From Chloroflexota bacterium (GTDB lineage: Bacteria; Chloroflexota; Anaerolineae; Aggregatilineales; Phototrophicaceae), in assembly GCA_011523545.1 (NCBI GenBank), contig WTGN01000081.1:31107-95106 (forward strand): a DNA stretch of 64,000 nt. The letters run 5' to 3'. This document shows positions 1-8,388 of this stretch, piece by piece (positions within the stretch are counted from its first letter, which is position 1; the number at the start of each line of letters is the position of its first letter). Both the position numbers and the translations under genes were made by a program. The notes below the pieces were generated by a model. The model did not search any database, had not been told where the DNA came from, and was given only the letters and a program-made list of their open reading frames with translations.

Positions 1-1
1 G

Positions 2-2266
2 CTGCTGGAGCGCCGGCTGCGGGAGATCAACCGGGCGCCCGACCTGGGCACGATCCCTATCGCGGCGCGCTCGCCATATTTCTGCTCCGGCTGCCCGCAC
101 AACCGCTCGACCATAGTGCCGGCAGGTTCGATGGCGGCCGCCGGAATCGGCTGTCACACCCTGGCCATCTTGATGGACCGCGAGACCGCCGGCGTGACGC
201 AGATGGGCGGCGAAGGCGCCAACTGGGTCGGCGCTGAGACCTTTAGCGATGTCCAGCACATCTTCCAAAACATCGGCGATGGCACCTTCGCCCACAGCGG
301 CTCGCTTTCGATCCGCCAGGCGACCGCAGCCGACACGACGATGACATTCAAGATTCTCTACAATTCCGCGGTGGCGATGACCGGCGGCCAAGCGGCTGAC
401 GGCCTGATGCCCGTACCCGAGCTGACACACCTGCTCTTCGCTGAAGGCGTCAAGCAGACCATCGTCGTCGCGGACGATCCGGACAAGTTTCCGCCGGACG
501 CGCCCTGGGCGCCGGGGGCGGAAGTCTGGGAGCGCGACCGGCTGGAAGAAGCGCAGCTGCTCCTGCGCGATACGCCCGGCGTGACCGCGCTGGTTTACGA
601 TCAGGAGTGCGCGGCCAACCTGCGGCGCAAACGCCGGCGCGGTTATGCGCCTGACCCAAGCTTGCGCATCGTCATCAACGAAGCGGTTTGCGAAGGCTGC
701 GGCGATTGCGGCTCGGTCTCCAATTGCCTCAGCGTCCAACCGGTCGAGACCGAATTCGGCCGCAAGACGCAGATTCATCAGTCCTCTTGCAACAAGGATT
801 ACACCTGCCTCGATGGCAACTGCCCGGCCTTCATGAGCGTGATCCCGGATGATTCGCGCGCGCTTCAAGCGAAACTGAGCTACCGCGTCAACCAGGAAAT
901 AGCAGAGCCGGCGCGCAGAAACATTGGCGCGGCCAATATCCTCTTCATGGGCATCGGCGGCACCGGCGTCGTCACCGCCAATCAAATCCTGGGTACGGCG
1001 GCGGCGCTGGACGGCTTCCACGTGCGCTCCCTGGACCAGACCGGGCTCAGCCAGAAAGGCGGGCCGGTCGTCTCGAATCTGAAGATCAGCAGCGAGCCGA
1101 TTGACAGCGCGCCCAAGATTGGGGCAGCGGCGGCCGATGCCTTCCTCGTCTTTGATGTGCTGACGGCGACGGAAAGCAAGAATCTCATCCGCGCCCATCC
1201 GCAGCGCAGCGTCGCCATCGTCAGCAGCAGCCAAGTGCCGACCGGCGCCATGGTGCGCGATACGACGGTCGAATATCCCGAGGCCGATCACCTGCTTGAG
1301 TTGATCAATCGCCAAACCCTGGCCGGCGACAATGTCTTCTTCGACGCGATCGGCCTGGCGGAAGCGCTGTTTGGCGATCACATGATGGCCAACATGATCG
1401 TCATCGGCGCCGCATATCAAGCCGGGACGCTGCCCATGTCCGCGGCCGCCATCGAGCGCGCCATCGCCCTGAACGGCGTCAAAGTCGAGGACAACCAGCA
1501 CGCTTTTCGCGCGGGCCGCCAGGCCCTTGCCGACCCGGGCCGGCTGGCGAACCTGGAACTCAAACGGAGCGGCGCCCTGGAAACGAAGACCGAGCCCTCG
1601 CCGGCGGCAATTGCGCTCATCCAAGGCGTCGGCGCAACCGGCGAATTGAAGCGGCTGCTGGATATCCGCGTTCCCGAGTTGATCGCTTATCAAAATGAGG
1701 CTTACGCGCGAGCTTATATCGATGATGTGAAGCGCGTATACGCGGCGGAACAAGCTGCCTGCCCGGGCGCGGCAGACTTGAGCGAAGCCTTCGCCCGCTA
1801 TCTCTTCAAGCTGATGGCCTATAAGGACGAATACGAAGTCGCGCGCCTAAGCCTCAAGAGTGAAGTGGGGGCGGCGCTGGCCGAGCAATTCGGCGCGCGC
1901 GCGAAGCTGCACTTTCACCTGCAGCCGCCGCTTCTGAAAGCCCTCGGGCTCAAGCGCAAAATCAAAGTGGGCCGCTGGTTCAAGCTGGTTTATCGCGCCC
2001 TGTATCAACTGCGTGGCCTGCGCGGGACGCCGTTCGACGTTTTCGGTTACGATCACGTGCGGCGGACCGAGCGCGTCCTGATCGTTCAATATCGGCGGCT
2101 GGTTTTCGAGGCGGTTAGCGATTTGAGCGGTGAGAATTATGATCGCGCGGTCAAGCTGGCGCAGCTGCCCGATGTCATCCGCGGCTACGATGAGGTGAAG
2201 CTGGGGAATGTGGAGCGCTTCTGGGAAAAAGTGCGGGCGCTGAGTTTTGACAAGCCTAGTGATTAG
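2..2266 (+). CDS. Indolepyruvate ferredoxin oxidoreductase, fused single-chain type (3' part, N-terminus outside window)
   Basis: Oxidatively decarboxylates aryl-pyruvates such as indolepyruvate to acyl-CoA with ferredoxin. The frame is open from base 2, well before the first internal GTG at 116, so the gene enters from the left. The first ~30 residues hold the C-S-G-C-P-H-N-R-S-T motif of the thiamine-diphosphate domain. A cysteine-rich ferredoxin-like stretch follows near 690-830 (CEGCGDCG, then SSCNKDYTC and GNCPAF). The gamma-type domain begins near 945 with GIGGTGVVTANQILG and DQTGLSQKGGP. The C-terminal ~250 residues match the tail of the fused bacterial form. 754 residues are visible; the family is usually ~1,150. 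Family assignment is firm, exact keto-acid preference is not. Confidence 0.93.
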   Translation: MLERRLREINRAPDLGTIPIAARSPYFCSGCPHNRSTIVPAGSMAAAGIGCHTLAILMDRETAGVTQMGGEGANWVGAETFSDVQHIFQNIGDGTFAHSGSLSIRQATAADTTMTFKILYNSAVAMTGGQAADGLMPVPELTHLLFAEGVKQTIVVADDPDKFPPDAPWAPGAEVWERDRLEEAQLLLRDTPGVTALVYDQECAANLRRKRRRGYAPDPSLRIVINEAVCEGCGDCGSVSNCLSVQPVETEFGRKTQIHQSSCNKDYTCLDGNCPAFMSVIPDDSRALQAKLSYRVNQEIAEPARRNIGAANILFMGIGGTGVVTANQILGTAAALDGFHVRSLDQTGLSQKGGPVVSNLKISSEPIDSAPKIGAAAADAFLVFDVLTATESKNLIRAHPQRSVAIVSSSQVPTGAMVRDTTVEYPEADHLLELINRQTLAGDNVFFDAIGLAEALFGDHMMANMIVIGAAYQAGTLPMSAAAIERAIALNGVKVEDNQHAFRAGRQALADPGRLANLELKRSGALETKTEPSPAAIALIQGVGATGELKRLLDIRVPELIAYQNEAYARAYIDDVKRVYAAEQAACPGAADLSEAFARYLFKLMAYKDEYEVARLSLKSEVGAALAEQFGARAKLHFHLQPPLLKALGLKRKIKVGRWFKLVYRALYQLRGLRGTPFDVFGYDHVRRTERVLIVQYRRLVFEAVSDLSGENYDRAVKLAQLPDVIRGYDEVKLGNVERFWEKVRALSFDKPSD

Positions 2267-2291
2267 GAGCGGCTCGCCCAAAAAGGCTGTT

Positions 2292-2340
2292 GTAGGGGCG
2301 ACTGACCCGCTGTGTCTACGCGCGGCGGTGAGTCGCCCAC
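2292..2340. repeat. REP-like palindrome with a nested 19-bp micro-element
   Basis: The arms GGGGCGACT and AGTCGCCC flank a 19-bp insert (2307-2325) that begins CCGC and ends GCGG. The same insert is found near 15279, 36546 and 44406. Confidence 0.75.
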
Positions 2341-2383
2341 GTTCTGCAAAAGCGATAACCGGCGAAACATAGCGTGCCCGACA

Positions 2384-2563
2384 TCATCGACCGGCCTGCG
2401 CCTGTATTTTCTTCTTGCCGGTCTCATCAAGCTCACGATAAAACTTGCGCAGGGCGGACAGCACCGCCTGGCGAATGATGAAGTAGAGAACGGCCACCGG
2501 GACAAGGAAGAGCAGCAGATAGACCACGACAACCATCAATTCAATCGTTCCCATTTTGGGCAT
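2384..2563 (-). CDS. Small single-pass membrane protein
   Basis: A 59-residue protein with one strongly hydrophobic helix (about residues 8-28, LMVVVVYLLLFLVPVAVLYF) followed by a basic, charged tail ending in KKKIQAQAGR. The start is chosen at 2563 because GGAGGTGTAAC sits directly upstream of that ATG; a longer frame to 2674 lacks a comparable site and adds an unlikely N-terminus. It lies between two plus-strand genes. I recognise no family. The good ribosome-binding site and membrane profile suggest a real gene. Confidence 0.6.
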   Translation of the reverse strand: MPKMGTIELMVVVVYLLLFLVPVAVLYFIIRQAVLSALRKFYRELDETGKKKIQAQAGR

Positions 2564-2740
2564 GTTACACCTCCATTGCGCTTGCAACTGATCAGAGACG
2601 CCGCGAAGAACGTTGGTCTCATCGTAGCTGGTTACCGCTAGCGCCGCAATAGAGCCACTCCACCTGTACCCCACAGCGCATTCACGTTACCATTGCCCGC
2701 ATCCTGCTGGACGGGCACAAGCATACGAGGACAACCCAAA

Positions 2741-3634
2741 ATGAGCGAAAAAATCGGATTCATCGGCCTGGGCATCATGGGCCGCGGCATGGTCGACAAC
2801 TTGATGAAAGCCGGCTTCGCGGTCACGGTTTGGAACCGCACCGCGAGCCGCATGGAACCTTTCCTGGAGCGGGGCGCGGCCGGCGCGGTTTCACCCAAAG
2901 CGGTCGCGGCAGCCAGCGACATCACCATCATCTGCGTCAGCGACACTCCCGATGTCGAGGCGGTTGTGTTGGGCGAGGGCGGCGTGATTGAAGGCGCAGC
3001 GGCCGGCGATCTCGTCATTGACATGAGCACGATCAACCCGGTCAACACGGTCGAAATCGGCGAACAGCTCAAGGCCAAGGGCGTGGCCATGCTTGACGCG
3101 CCGATCAGCGGGGGCAGCGAGGGCGCCGCCAATGGCACGCTCAGCATCATGATCGGCGGGAGCGACGACGATGTGGCGCGCGCTATGCCCTGTTTCGAGG
3201 CGATGGGCAGCACCATCACCCATGTCGGCGAGGCGGGCGCGGGGCAGACGGTCAAGCTCTCGAATCAGATACTTTGCGTGGTCAATATGCTGGCGGCGAG
3301 CGAGGCCCTGCTTTTCGCGCAGGCGGGCGGCGTCGATCTGGACAAGATGCTGAGCGCTGTCACCGGCGGCGCGGCCGGCAGTTGGATGCTGGCGAACCGG
3401 GGTCCGCAGGTGATCAATGATTATTGGGCGCCGGGCTTCTCGATTGATTTGCAGCAGAAAGACCTGCGGCTGGTGCTGGGCGCGGCGGATGAGATGGGCA
3501 TCCCGGTGATTGCGACGGCGCTCTGCTTCAACTTGTATCGGACGCTACAGGCGCAAGGGCTGGGCGCCGAAGGCAACCACGGCATCATCAAGGCGCTGGA
3601 AGCGATGGCGGGGCTAAAGGCGCGCTTGACTTGA
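2741..3634 (+). CDS. NAD(P)-dependent beta-hydroxyacid dehydrogenase (3-hydroxyisobutyrate dehydrogenase family)
   Basis: Oxidises a beta-hydroxyacid such as 3-hydroxyisobutyrate, tartronate semialdehyde or a relative to the corresponding semialdehyde in the cytoplasm. The 297-residue length is typical. The N-terminus carries the Rossmann motif GFIGLGIMGRGM, residues near 120 show the substrate-binding DAPISGG signature, and the catalytic lysine lies in GAGQTVKLSNQ near 172. I start at 2741 because the conserved fold begins there (MSEKIGFIGLG) and GAGG lies upstream; the in-frame extension to 2693 has no family equivalent. The substrate cannot be read from sequence. Confidence 0.9.
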   Translation: MSEKIGFIGLGIMGRGMVDNLMKAGFAVTVWNRTASRMEPFLERGAAGAVSPKAVAAASDITIICVSDTPDVEAVVLGEGGVIEGAAAGDLVIDMSTINPVNTVEIGEQLKAKGVAMLDAPISGGSEGAANGTLSIMIGGSDDDVARAMPCFEAMGSTITHVGEAGAGQTVKLSNQILCVVNMLAASEALLFAQAGGVDLDKMLSAVTGGAAGSWMLANRGPQVINDYWAPGFSIDLQQKDLRLVLGAADEMGIPVIATALCFNLYRTLQAQGLGAEGNHGIIKALEAMAGLKARLT

Positions 3635-3725
3635 ATGGCTTCGAGGCGCCATAAACCGAAACCGAATGATTTGTGCGGAGATGTGTTATTCTCCTGGTGG
3701 ACGCTAACGACAATTGGAGCGGATG

Positions 3726-4307
3726 ATGGCGACAGAATTAGCGGAACGCCTGCTGACCGTTGACGAATTCTTGGAATGGGAAAGCCAACAAACCTCCAGA
3801 CATGAATTGGTAGAGGGCCGGGTCGTTCAAATGCCAGGCGCAAGCAGACCGCACAATCGTATCGTCCTGGACCTTGCCCGCGCGCTCGAGGATAGACTGC
3901 ACAGCCAGGCATGCGAGGTGTTTGCCGTTGAAGTCGGTGTGCTGGTCAATCTTGAGGGGACATACACCTACCCCGATGTGATGGTTGTGTGTGGAGAACA
4001 GAGAATCCGCGCCGGCGCTCCGCAGGCTTCGCTGGAGAATCCTACGCTGCTTTTTGAGGTCCTGTCACCATCGACGGAAACGTATGACCGCAATCAAAAG
4101 TTGGAGCAGTACCGACAGATTCCTTCGCTTCTGGGCTATTTCCTCGTCGCGCAAGACAAGCCGCTGATTGAAGCGCACACGCGCTCCTTCGACGACTGGC
4201 AGTATCGCGAGCATGCCGGGTTGGATGCCAGACTGCATATTCCGTCGCCGGACTGCGAAATCCCGCTGAGCGAGATTTACCGGCGCGTACGCTTCAAAGA
4301 CGCGTAA
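3726..4307 (+). CDS. Uma2-family putative endonuclease (copy 1)
   Basis: A 193-residue Uma2/DUF820 protein with a PD-(D/E)XK nuclease-like fold and unknown physiological role. Visible signatures are RHELVEGRVVQMPG near residue 27, YPDVMVVCG near 82 and LLFEVLSPSTE near 108, which supply the presumed catalytic acidic residues. The start at the second of two adjacent ATGs matches the next gene: both have GGAG about 6 bases upstream, then ATG GCG AC, and identical length. The downstream gene is a paralogue. Such genes are often multicopy in Chloroflexota and cyanobacteria. Confidence 0.88.
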   Translation: MATELAERLLTVDEFLEWESQQTSRHELVEGRVVQMPGASRPHNRIVLDLARALEDRLHSQACEVFAVEVGVLVNLEGTYTYPDVMVVCGEQRIRAGAPQASLENPTLLFEVLSPSTETYDRNQKLEQYRQIPSLLGYFLVAQDKPLIEAHTRSFDDWQYREHAGLDARLHIPSPDCEIPLSEIYRRVRFKDA

Positions 4308-4464
4308 GCTATTGCTCCACAAATCTGCCGTCCAGGCGCTTCTAGGGCAAATCTGCGCGCTGAAAGCGATGACCGGGATCCAGGCTCGGATATAGACGAA
4401 AACCGACTATACAGACGGAGATATGGTATGCTTGTGGTCACAGTATATGCCGTTGGAGCGGAGC

Positions 4465-5046
4465 ATGGCGACTGAAATCGCGGATCGAATGATGAGCGCG
4501 GAGGACTTCCTTGAATGGGAAAGCGCGCAACCATATCAACACGAATTAATCGACAATCGAGTCTACGATATGACTGGCGCAACTCCTTCGCACAACCTGA
4601 TCAACCTTGACCTTGCCTTCGCCCTAAAAAGTAGACTGTACCGCAGGGGATGCCGAGTGTTTGGCATGAATATCCAAGTCCAAGTTGACCCGTCGGCAAC
4701 GTTCACCTATCCCGATGCAGTAGTCGTATGTGGCGAATCAAGATTCAGATACGAGACCTCGCCACCCATGTTAGAGAATCCTACGCTTCTGTTTGAAATC
4801 CTATCGCCCTCCACCGAAAGGATTGACCGGAAAAGAAAGAGTGAGCAATACCTGCAAATCCCTACACTCTCCGGTTACTTCTTGGTTTCGCAAGATAGAC
4901 CGATGATTGAAGCGCACACACGCTCCGGCGAAGACTGGAGGCTTCGCATATTTTCGGGCATGGACGCCACGCTAGTTATTCCGACGCCGGACTGCGAGAT
5001 TCCGCTGAGCGAGATTTACCAGCAGGTGAGCTTCGCCGACGCCTAG
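4465..5046 (+). CDS. Uma2-family putative endonuclease (copy 2)
   Basis: Tandem paralogue of the preceding gene, also 193 residues, with the same landmarks: QHELIDNRVYDMTG near residue 27, YPDAVVVCG and LLFEILSPSTE. The 3' ends of the two genes are nearly identical (PDCEIPLSEIYQQV versus PDCEIPLSEIYRRV). ATG 4465 follows TTGGAGCGGAGC. About 150 bases separate the copies, and the upstream regions also look related (both contain GGAGAT and GTTGGAGCGG or ATTGGAGCGG), so promoter and gene were probably duplicated together. The core acidic residues are retained, so both may be functional. Confidence 0.88.
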   Translation: MATEIADRMMSAEDFLEWESAQPYQHELIDNRVYDMTGATPSHNLINLDLAFALKSRLYRRGCRVFGMNIQVQVDPSATFTYPDAVVVCGESRFRYETSPPMLENPTLLFEILSPSTERIDRKRKSEQYLQIPTLSGYFLVSQDRPMIEAHTRSGEDWRLRIFSGMDATLVIPTPDCEIPLSEIYQQVSFADA

Positions 5047-5153
5047 TCCTGTTTACTATCACCCGCGCTGCCTTGCAATTCATCAATTGTAAATCGCCCT
5101 TGAAGCGGGCATAATCTCTCCCGTTCAAAAGATTCTATGCTGCGAGGCAGACT

Positions 5154-5870
5154 ATGACTCCAATACGTGTAACCGTTTGGCATGAATACCGGCATGAGAA
5201 ACTCGAGAAACATGTCGGCGACGTTTATCCCGAAGGCATCCATGGGGCGCTGGCGGCGGGGCTGGCCCCCTACGGCTTTGACATCCACACGGCCACGCTT
5301 GACGAGCCGGAGCATGGGCTGACGCAAGCGGTGCTCGACAACACCGACGTCCTGACCTGGTGGGGCCACATGGCGCATGGCGAGGTCAGCGACGAGATCG
5401 TTGACCGCGTGCAAGAGCGAGTCTTGAATGGCATGGGTTTGATCGTGCTGCACTCGGGGCATCTGTCGAAGATCTTCCGCCGTTTGATGGGCACCGGCTG
5501 CATGCTGCGTTGGCGCGAAGCCGATGAGAAAGAGCGGATTTGGACGGTCGATCCTTCGCATCCGATCTGCGATGGCTTGCCGGAATATATCGAAATCGAC
5601 GAAGCCGAGATGTACGGCGAGCATTTCGATATACCGCCGCCGGACACGCTGGTCTTCATCAGCTGGTTCGAGGGCGGCGAAGTCTTCCGCAGCGGCTGCT
5701 GCTATCAGCGCGGGCAGGGCAAGATCTTCTACTTCCGCCCGGGGCACGAGACCTATCCCATCTTTCACATGCCAATCGTGCACAAGGTGATCGCCAACGC
5801 CATCAACTGGGCCAAGCCGGTCTCCAACAGTTCGCCCGTGCGGGGCAACATCCCCAAATTCATGTCATAG
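5154..5870 (+). CDS. ThuA-like domain protein (trehalose utilisation family)
   Basis: A 238-residue ThuA-like protein with a class-I glutamine amidotransferase-like fold. Characteristic stretches are VTVWHEYRHEK at the N-terminus, DVLTWWGHMAHGEV, GMGLIVLHSGHLSK, IWTVDPSHPICDGLP and GKIFYFRPGHETYP. ThuA proteins occur beside sugar oxidoreductases; in rhizobia they take part in trehalose and disaccharide oxidation, but the biochemical role of most members is unproven. It precedes a double Gfo/Idh/MocA gene by ~150 bases, which fits sugar metabolism. Confidence 0.88.
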   Translation: MTPIRVTVWHEYRHEKLEKHVGDVYPEGIHGALAAGLAPYGFDIHTATLDEPEHGLTQAVLDNTDVLTWWGHMAHGEVSDEIVDRVQERVLNGMGLIVLHSGHLSKIFRRLMGTGCMLRWREADEKERIWTVDPSHPICDGLPEYIEIDEAEMYGEHFDIPPPDTLVFISWFEGGEVFRSGCCYQRGQGKIFYFRPGHETYPIFHMPIVHKVIANAINWAKPVSNSSPVRGNIPKFMS

Positions 5871-5940
5871 CCATCAATTTGTGAGTTGCCCACCAATGAC
5901 AGATATATGTCGCGGCGACTACCACGAATTAACAGAACCT

Positions 5941-6009
5941 GTAGGGGCGTTTCGCTGAAACGCCCGCCGTTGAATGCAAAAATGTAGGGGTTACCCATCG
6001 GGTCGCCCG
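5941..6009. repeat. Two REP-like palindromes between thuA-like and Gfo/Idh genes
   Basis: First copy 5941-5966 (GTAGGGGCG, TTTCGCTGAAA, CGCCC), second copy 5984-6009 (GTAGGGG...GGTCGCCCG). The second ends just before the ribosome-binding site AAAGGAG of the next gene, so it may form a hairpin in the leader. Confidence 0.75.
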
Positions 6010-6023
6010 ATAAAGGAGTCATT

Positions 6024-8276
6024 GTGCAACCTTTAAACGTTGGCATCATCGGCACGGGCAATATCGCCCCGGCTTACATAAAAGGCTGCGCGCCCTTTGA
6101 TGTGATTGCGCTGACGGCTTGCGCCGATATTCTTGAAGATCGCTCGCAAGCATTCGCCGCCGAGCATGGCCTGACGGCTTACAGCGTCGCCAACCTGCTG
6201 GCGCGGGACGATGTTGATATCGTCATCAACCTGACCTTGCCAGCCACGCATGCCGAAGTCTCGCTGCAAATCATCGAGGCGGGCAAGCACGTCTACTGTG
6301 AGAAACCGCTGGCGATCAACCGCGCCGATGGACTCAGCGTCATCACGGCGGCGGCGGCGGCCGGCCTGCGTGTGGGCTGCGCGCCCGATACCTTCCTCGG
6401 CGGCGGCGGGCAGACCGCGCGCAAGGCGATCGATGATGGCCTGATCGGCGCGCCAATTGCAGCGACAGCGACCTGGCTCTCGCATGGCCACGAAAGCTGG
6501 CACCCCAACGCCGGCTTTTATTACCTGGAAGGCGGCGGCCCCATGCTCGACATGGGTCCCTATTATGTGACAGCGCTGATCAACTTGATGGGACCGGTCG
6601 CGCGAGTGTCCGGCTCAGCGCAGATGACCTTTGATGAGCGCGTCGCCACCAGCGAAGCGCTGATGGGCCAGCGTCTGTCGGTTGAGGTCAACACGCATGT
6701 CGCTGGCACACTCGAGTTTGAAAGCGGCGCCATCGCAACCGTGATCATGAGCTACGATATATGGGGCAATCACCTGCCCCACATAGAAATCCATGGAAGC
6801 GAAGGTTCGCTCAGCGTGCCCGACCCCAATCGCTTCGACGGCTCGGTAGCGGCGCTGAAGGGCGGAACGCGCGACTGGGTCGATATCCCGCTGACGCACA
6901 GCACCAACATCGGCCGCGGCGCCGGCGTCGCCGATATGGCGCAGGCAATCCAATCAGGCCGGCCGCATCGAGCCAGCGGCGATCTCGCTTTTCACGCCCT
7001 GGACATCATGCTGGCGCTCGAAGAATCGTCCGAATCGGGCGAGCATGTCGAGATCAAGAGCACGCTGGAGCAGCCCTTGGCGCTGCCTCCCGGCTTGCCC
7101 GATGGCCGGCTGGAGGCGAGGCCGGTTTCCGTCAGCGCTTCGCCAGCAAGTCCCCGGTTCTTCGAGACGGAAGCGCCCGCCGGAACGTTGAATGTGGGCA
7201 TCATCGGCACCGGCAATATCGCGCCGGCTTACATCAAAGGCAGCGCCGGATTTGACAATATCAAGATCACCGCCTGCGCCGATATTTTGGCCGAGCGCGC
7301 GAATGCCTTCGCCGCCGAGCACGGACTGATCGCTTGCAGCGTCGACGATATGCTGGCGCGCGACGACATCGACATCGTCATCAATTTGACCATTCCGGCC
7401 GCCCATGCCGATATCTCGCTGCAGATTATCGAATCGGGCAAACATGCTTACTGCGAGAAACCGCTCGCGATCAATCGCGCGGACGGGCAAAGGGTCGTTG
7501 AAGCGGCGACCGCGGCCGGCGTCCGCATCGGCTGCGCGCCCGACACCTTCCTTGGCGGCGGCCTGCAAACCGCGCGCAAGGCGATCGACGACGGTCTGAT
7601 CGGGAAGCCGATCGCGGCGACGGCCGTCTTCATGGCGCATGGGCCGGAGAGCTGGCACCCCAACCCGGGCATCTTTTACCAAGAGGGCGCCGGCCCGCTC
7701 TTCGATATGGGTCCCTACTATCTGACGGCGCTCGTGCATCTGCTGGGGCCGGTCGCGCGCGTCTCGGCATCGGCGGGCATGAGCTTCGCCGAGCGCGTCG
7801 CCACCAGCGAAGCCTTGATGGGCCAGCGGCTGCCGGTCGAGGTCAATACGCATATCGCCGGCACGCTGGAATTCGCGGGCGGCGCCATCGCCAATGTCGT
7901 CACCAGCTTCGATGTCTGGGGGCATCACCTGCCGAACATGGAGGTTCACGGTGAAGCCGGTTCGATGAGCGTGGGCGACCCCAATCATTTTCATGGCGCG
8001 ATCCACATCGTCAAAGGCGGAACGCGCGACTGGCTGGAAATGCCGCATACGCACCGCACAGATTTCGGGCGCGGCGCCGGCGTCGCCGATATGGCCGCCG
8101 CCATTCAGGCCGGGCAGCCGCATCGGGCCAGTGGCAAGCTGGCTCTCCACGTGTTAGATATCATGTGCGCGCTGGAAGAATCGGCGGCGCAGGGGCGGCG
8201 GGTCGCGCTGGAGAGCACGGTGACGCAGCCGACGGCGCTCCCGGTGAGCTTGGCGGATGGGACGTTGGATTTCTAA
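6024..8276 (+). CDS. Tandem-fused double Gfo/Idh/MocA-family oxidoreductase
   Basis: Predicted NAD(P)-dependent sugar or cyclitol oxidoreductase with two complete Gfo/Idh/MocA units in one 750-residue chain; single members are normally 330-400. Unit 1 covers about residues 1-360 and unit 2 starts near 389. Both have GIIGTGNIAPAYIKG and the EKP signature (CEKPLAINRADG). Over the first 60 aligned residues 46 are identical. A linker of ~25 residues rich in S, P and A joins them. The start is GTG 6024 with AAAGGAG upstream. The fold is sure; substrate and the purpose of the fusion are unknown. Confidence 0.92.
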   Translation: MQPLNVGIIGTGNIAPAYIKGCAPFDVIALTACADILEDRSQAFAAEHGLTAYSVANLLARDDVDIVINLTLPATHAEVSLQIIEAGKHVYCEKPLAINRADGLSVITAAAAAGLRVGCAPDTFLGGGGQTARKAIDDGLIGAPIAATATWLSHGHESWHPNAGFYYLEGGGPMLDMGPYYVTALINLMGPVARVSGSAQMTFDERVATSEALMGQRLSVEVNTHVAGTLEFESGAIATVIMSYDIWGNHLPHIEIHGSEGSLSVPDPNRFDGSVAALKGGTRDWVDIPLTHSTNIGRGAGVADMAQAIQSGRPHRASGDLAFHALDIMLALEESSESGEHVEIKSTLEQPLALPPGLPDGRLEARPVSVSASPASPRFFETEAPAGTLNVGIIGTGNIAPAYIKGSAGFDNIKITACADILAERANAFAAEHGLIACSVDDMLARDDIDIVINLTIPAAHADISLQIIESGKHAYCEKPLAINRADGQRVVEAATAAGVRIGCAPDTFLGGGLQTARKAIDDGLIGKPIAATAVFMAHGPESWHPNPGIFYQEGAGPLFDMGPYYLTALVHLLGPVARVSASAGMSFAERVATSEALMGQRLPVEVNTHIAGTLEFAGGAIANVVTSFDVWGHHLPNMEVHGEAGSMSVGDPNHFHGAIHIVKGGTRDWLEMPHTHRTDFGRGAGVADMAAAIQAGQPHRASGKLALHVLDIMCALEESAAQGRRVALESTVTQPTALPVSLADGTLDF

Positions 8277-8279
8277 AGC

Positions 8280-8332
8280 CCAACCGCACCCCCAAACCCC
8301 CTCCCCGACGCATCAGGGAGGGGGCTCTGACC
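8280..8332. repeat. C-rich dispersed repeat (CCCCCTCCCC...GGGAGGGGG hairpin)
   Basis: Polypyrimidine arm CCCCCTCCCCGACGCATCAG folds on GGGAGGGGG in the convergent gap between two genes. Related copies are near 14584, 26518, 35068 and inside the coding sequence at 19211. It could double as a terminator. Confidence 0.55.
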
Positions 8333-8388
8333 CCTTCAATTTTTAAGTTACTCAGGCAATTCAAGCGCGCCGATGTCGCAGGCGGCAT

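Noticed and set aside
6954..8150. 398-codon minus-strand open frame
   Set aside because: Antisense to the second half of the fused Gfo/Idh gene; Arg/Asp/Gly-rich shadow with no family resemblance.
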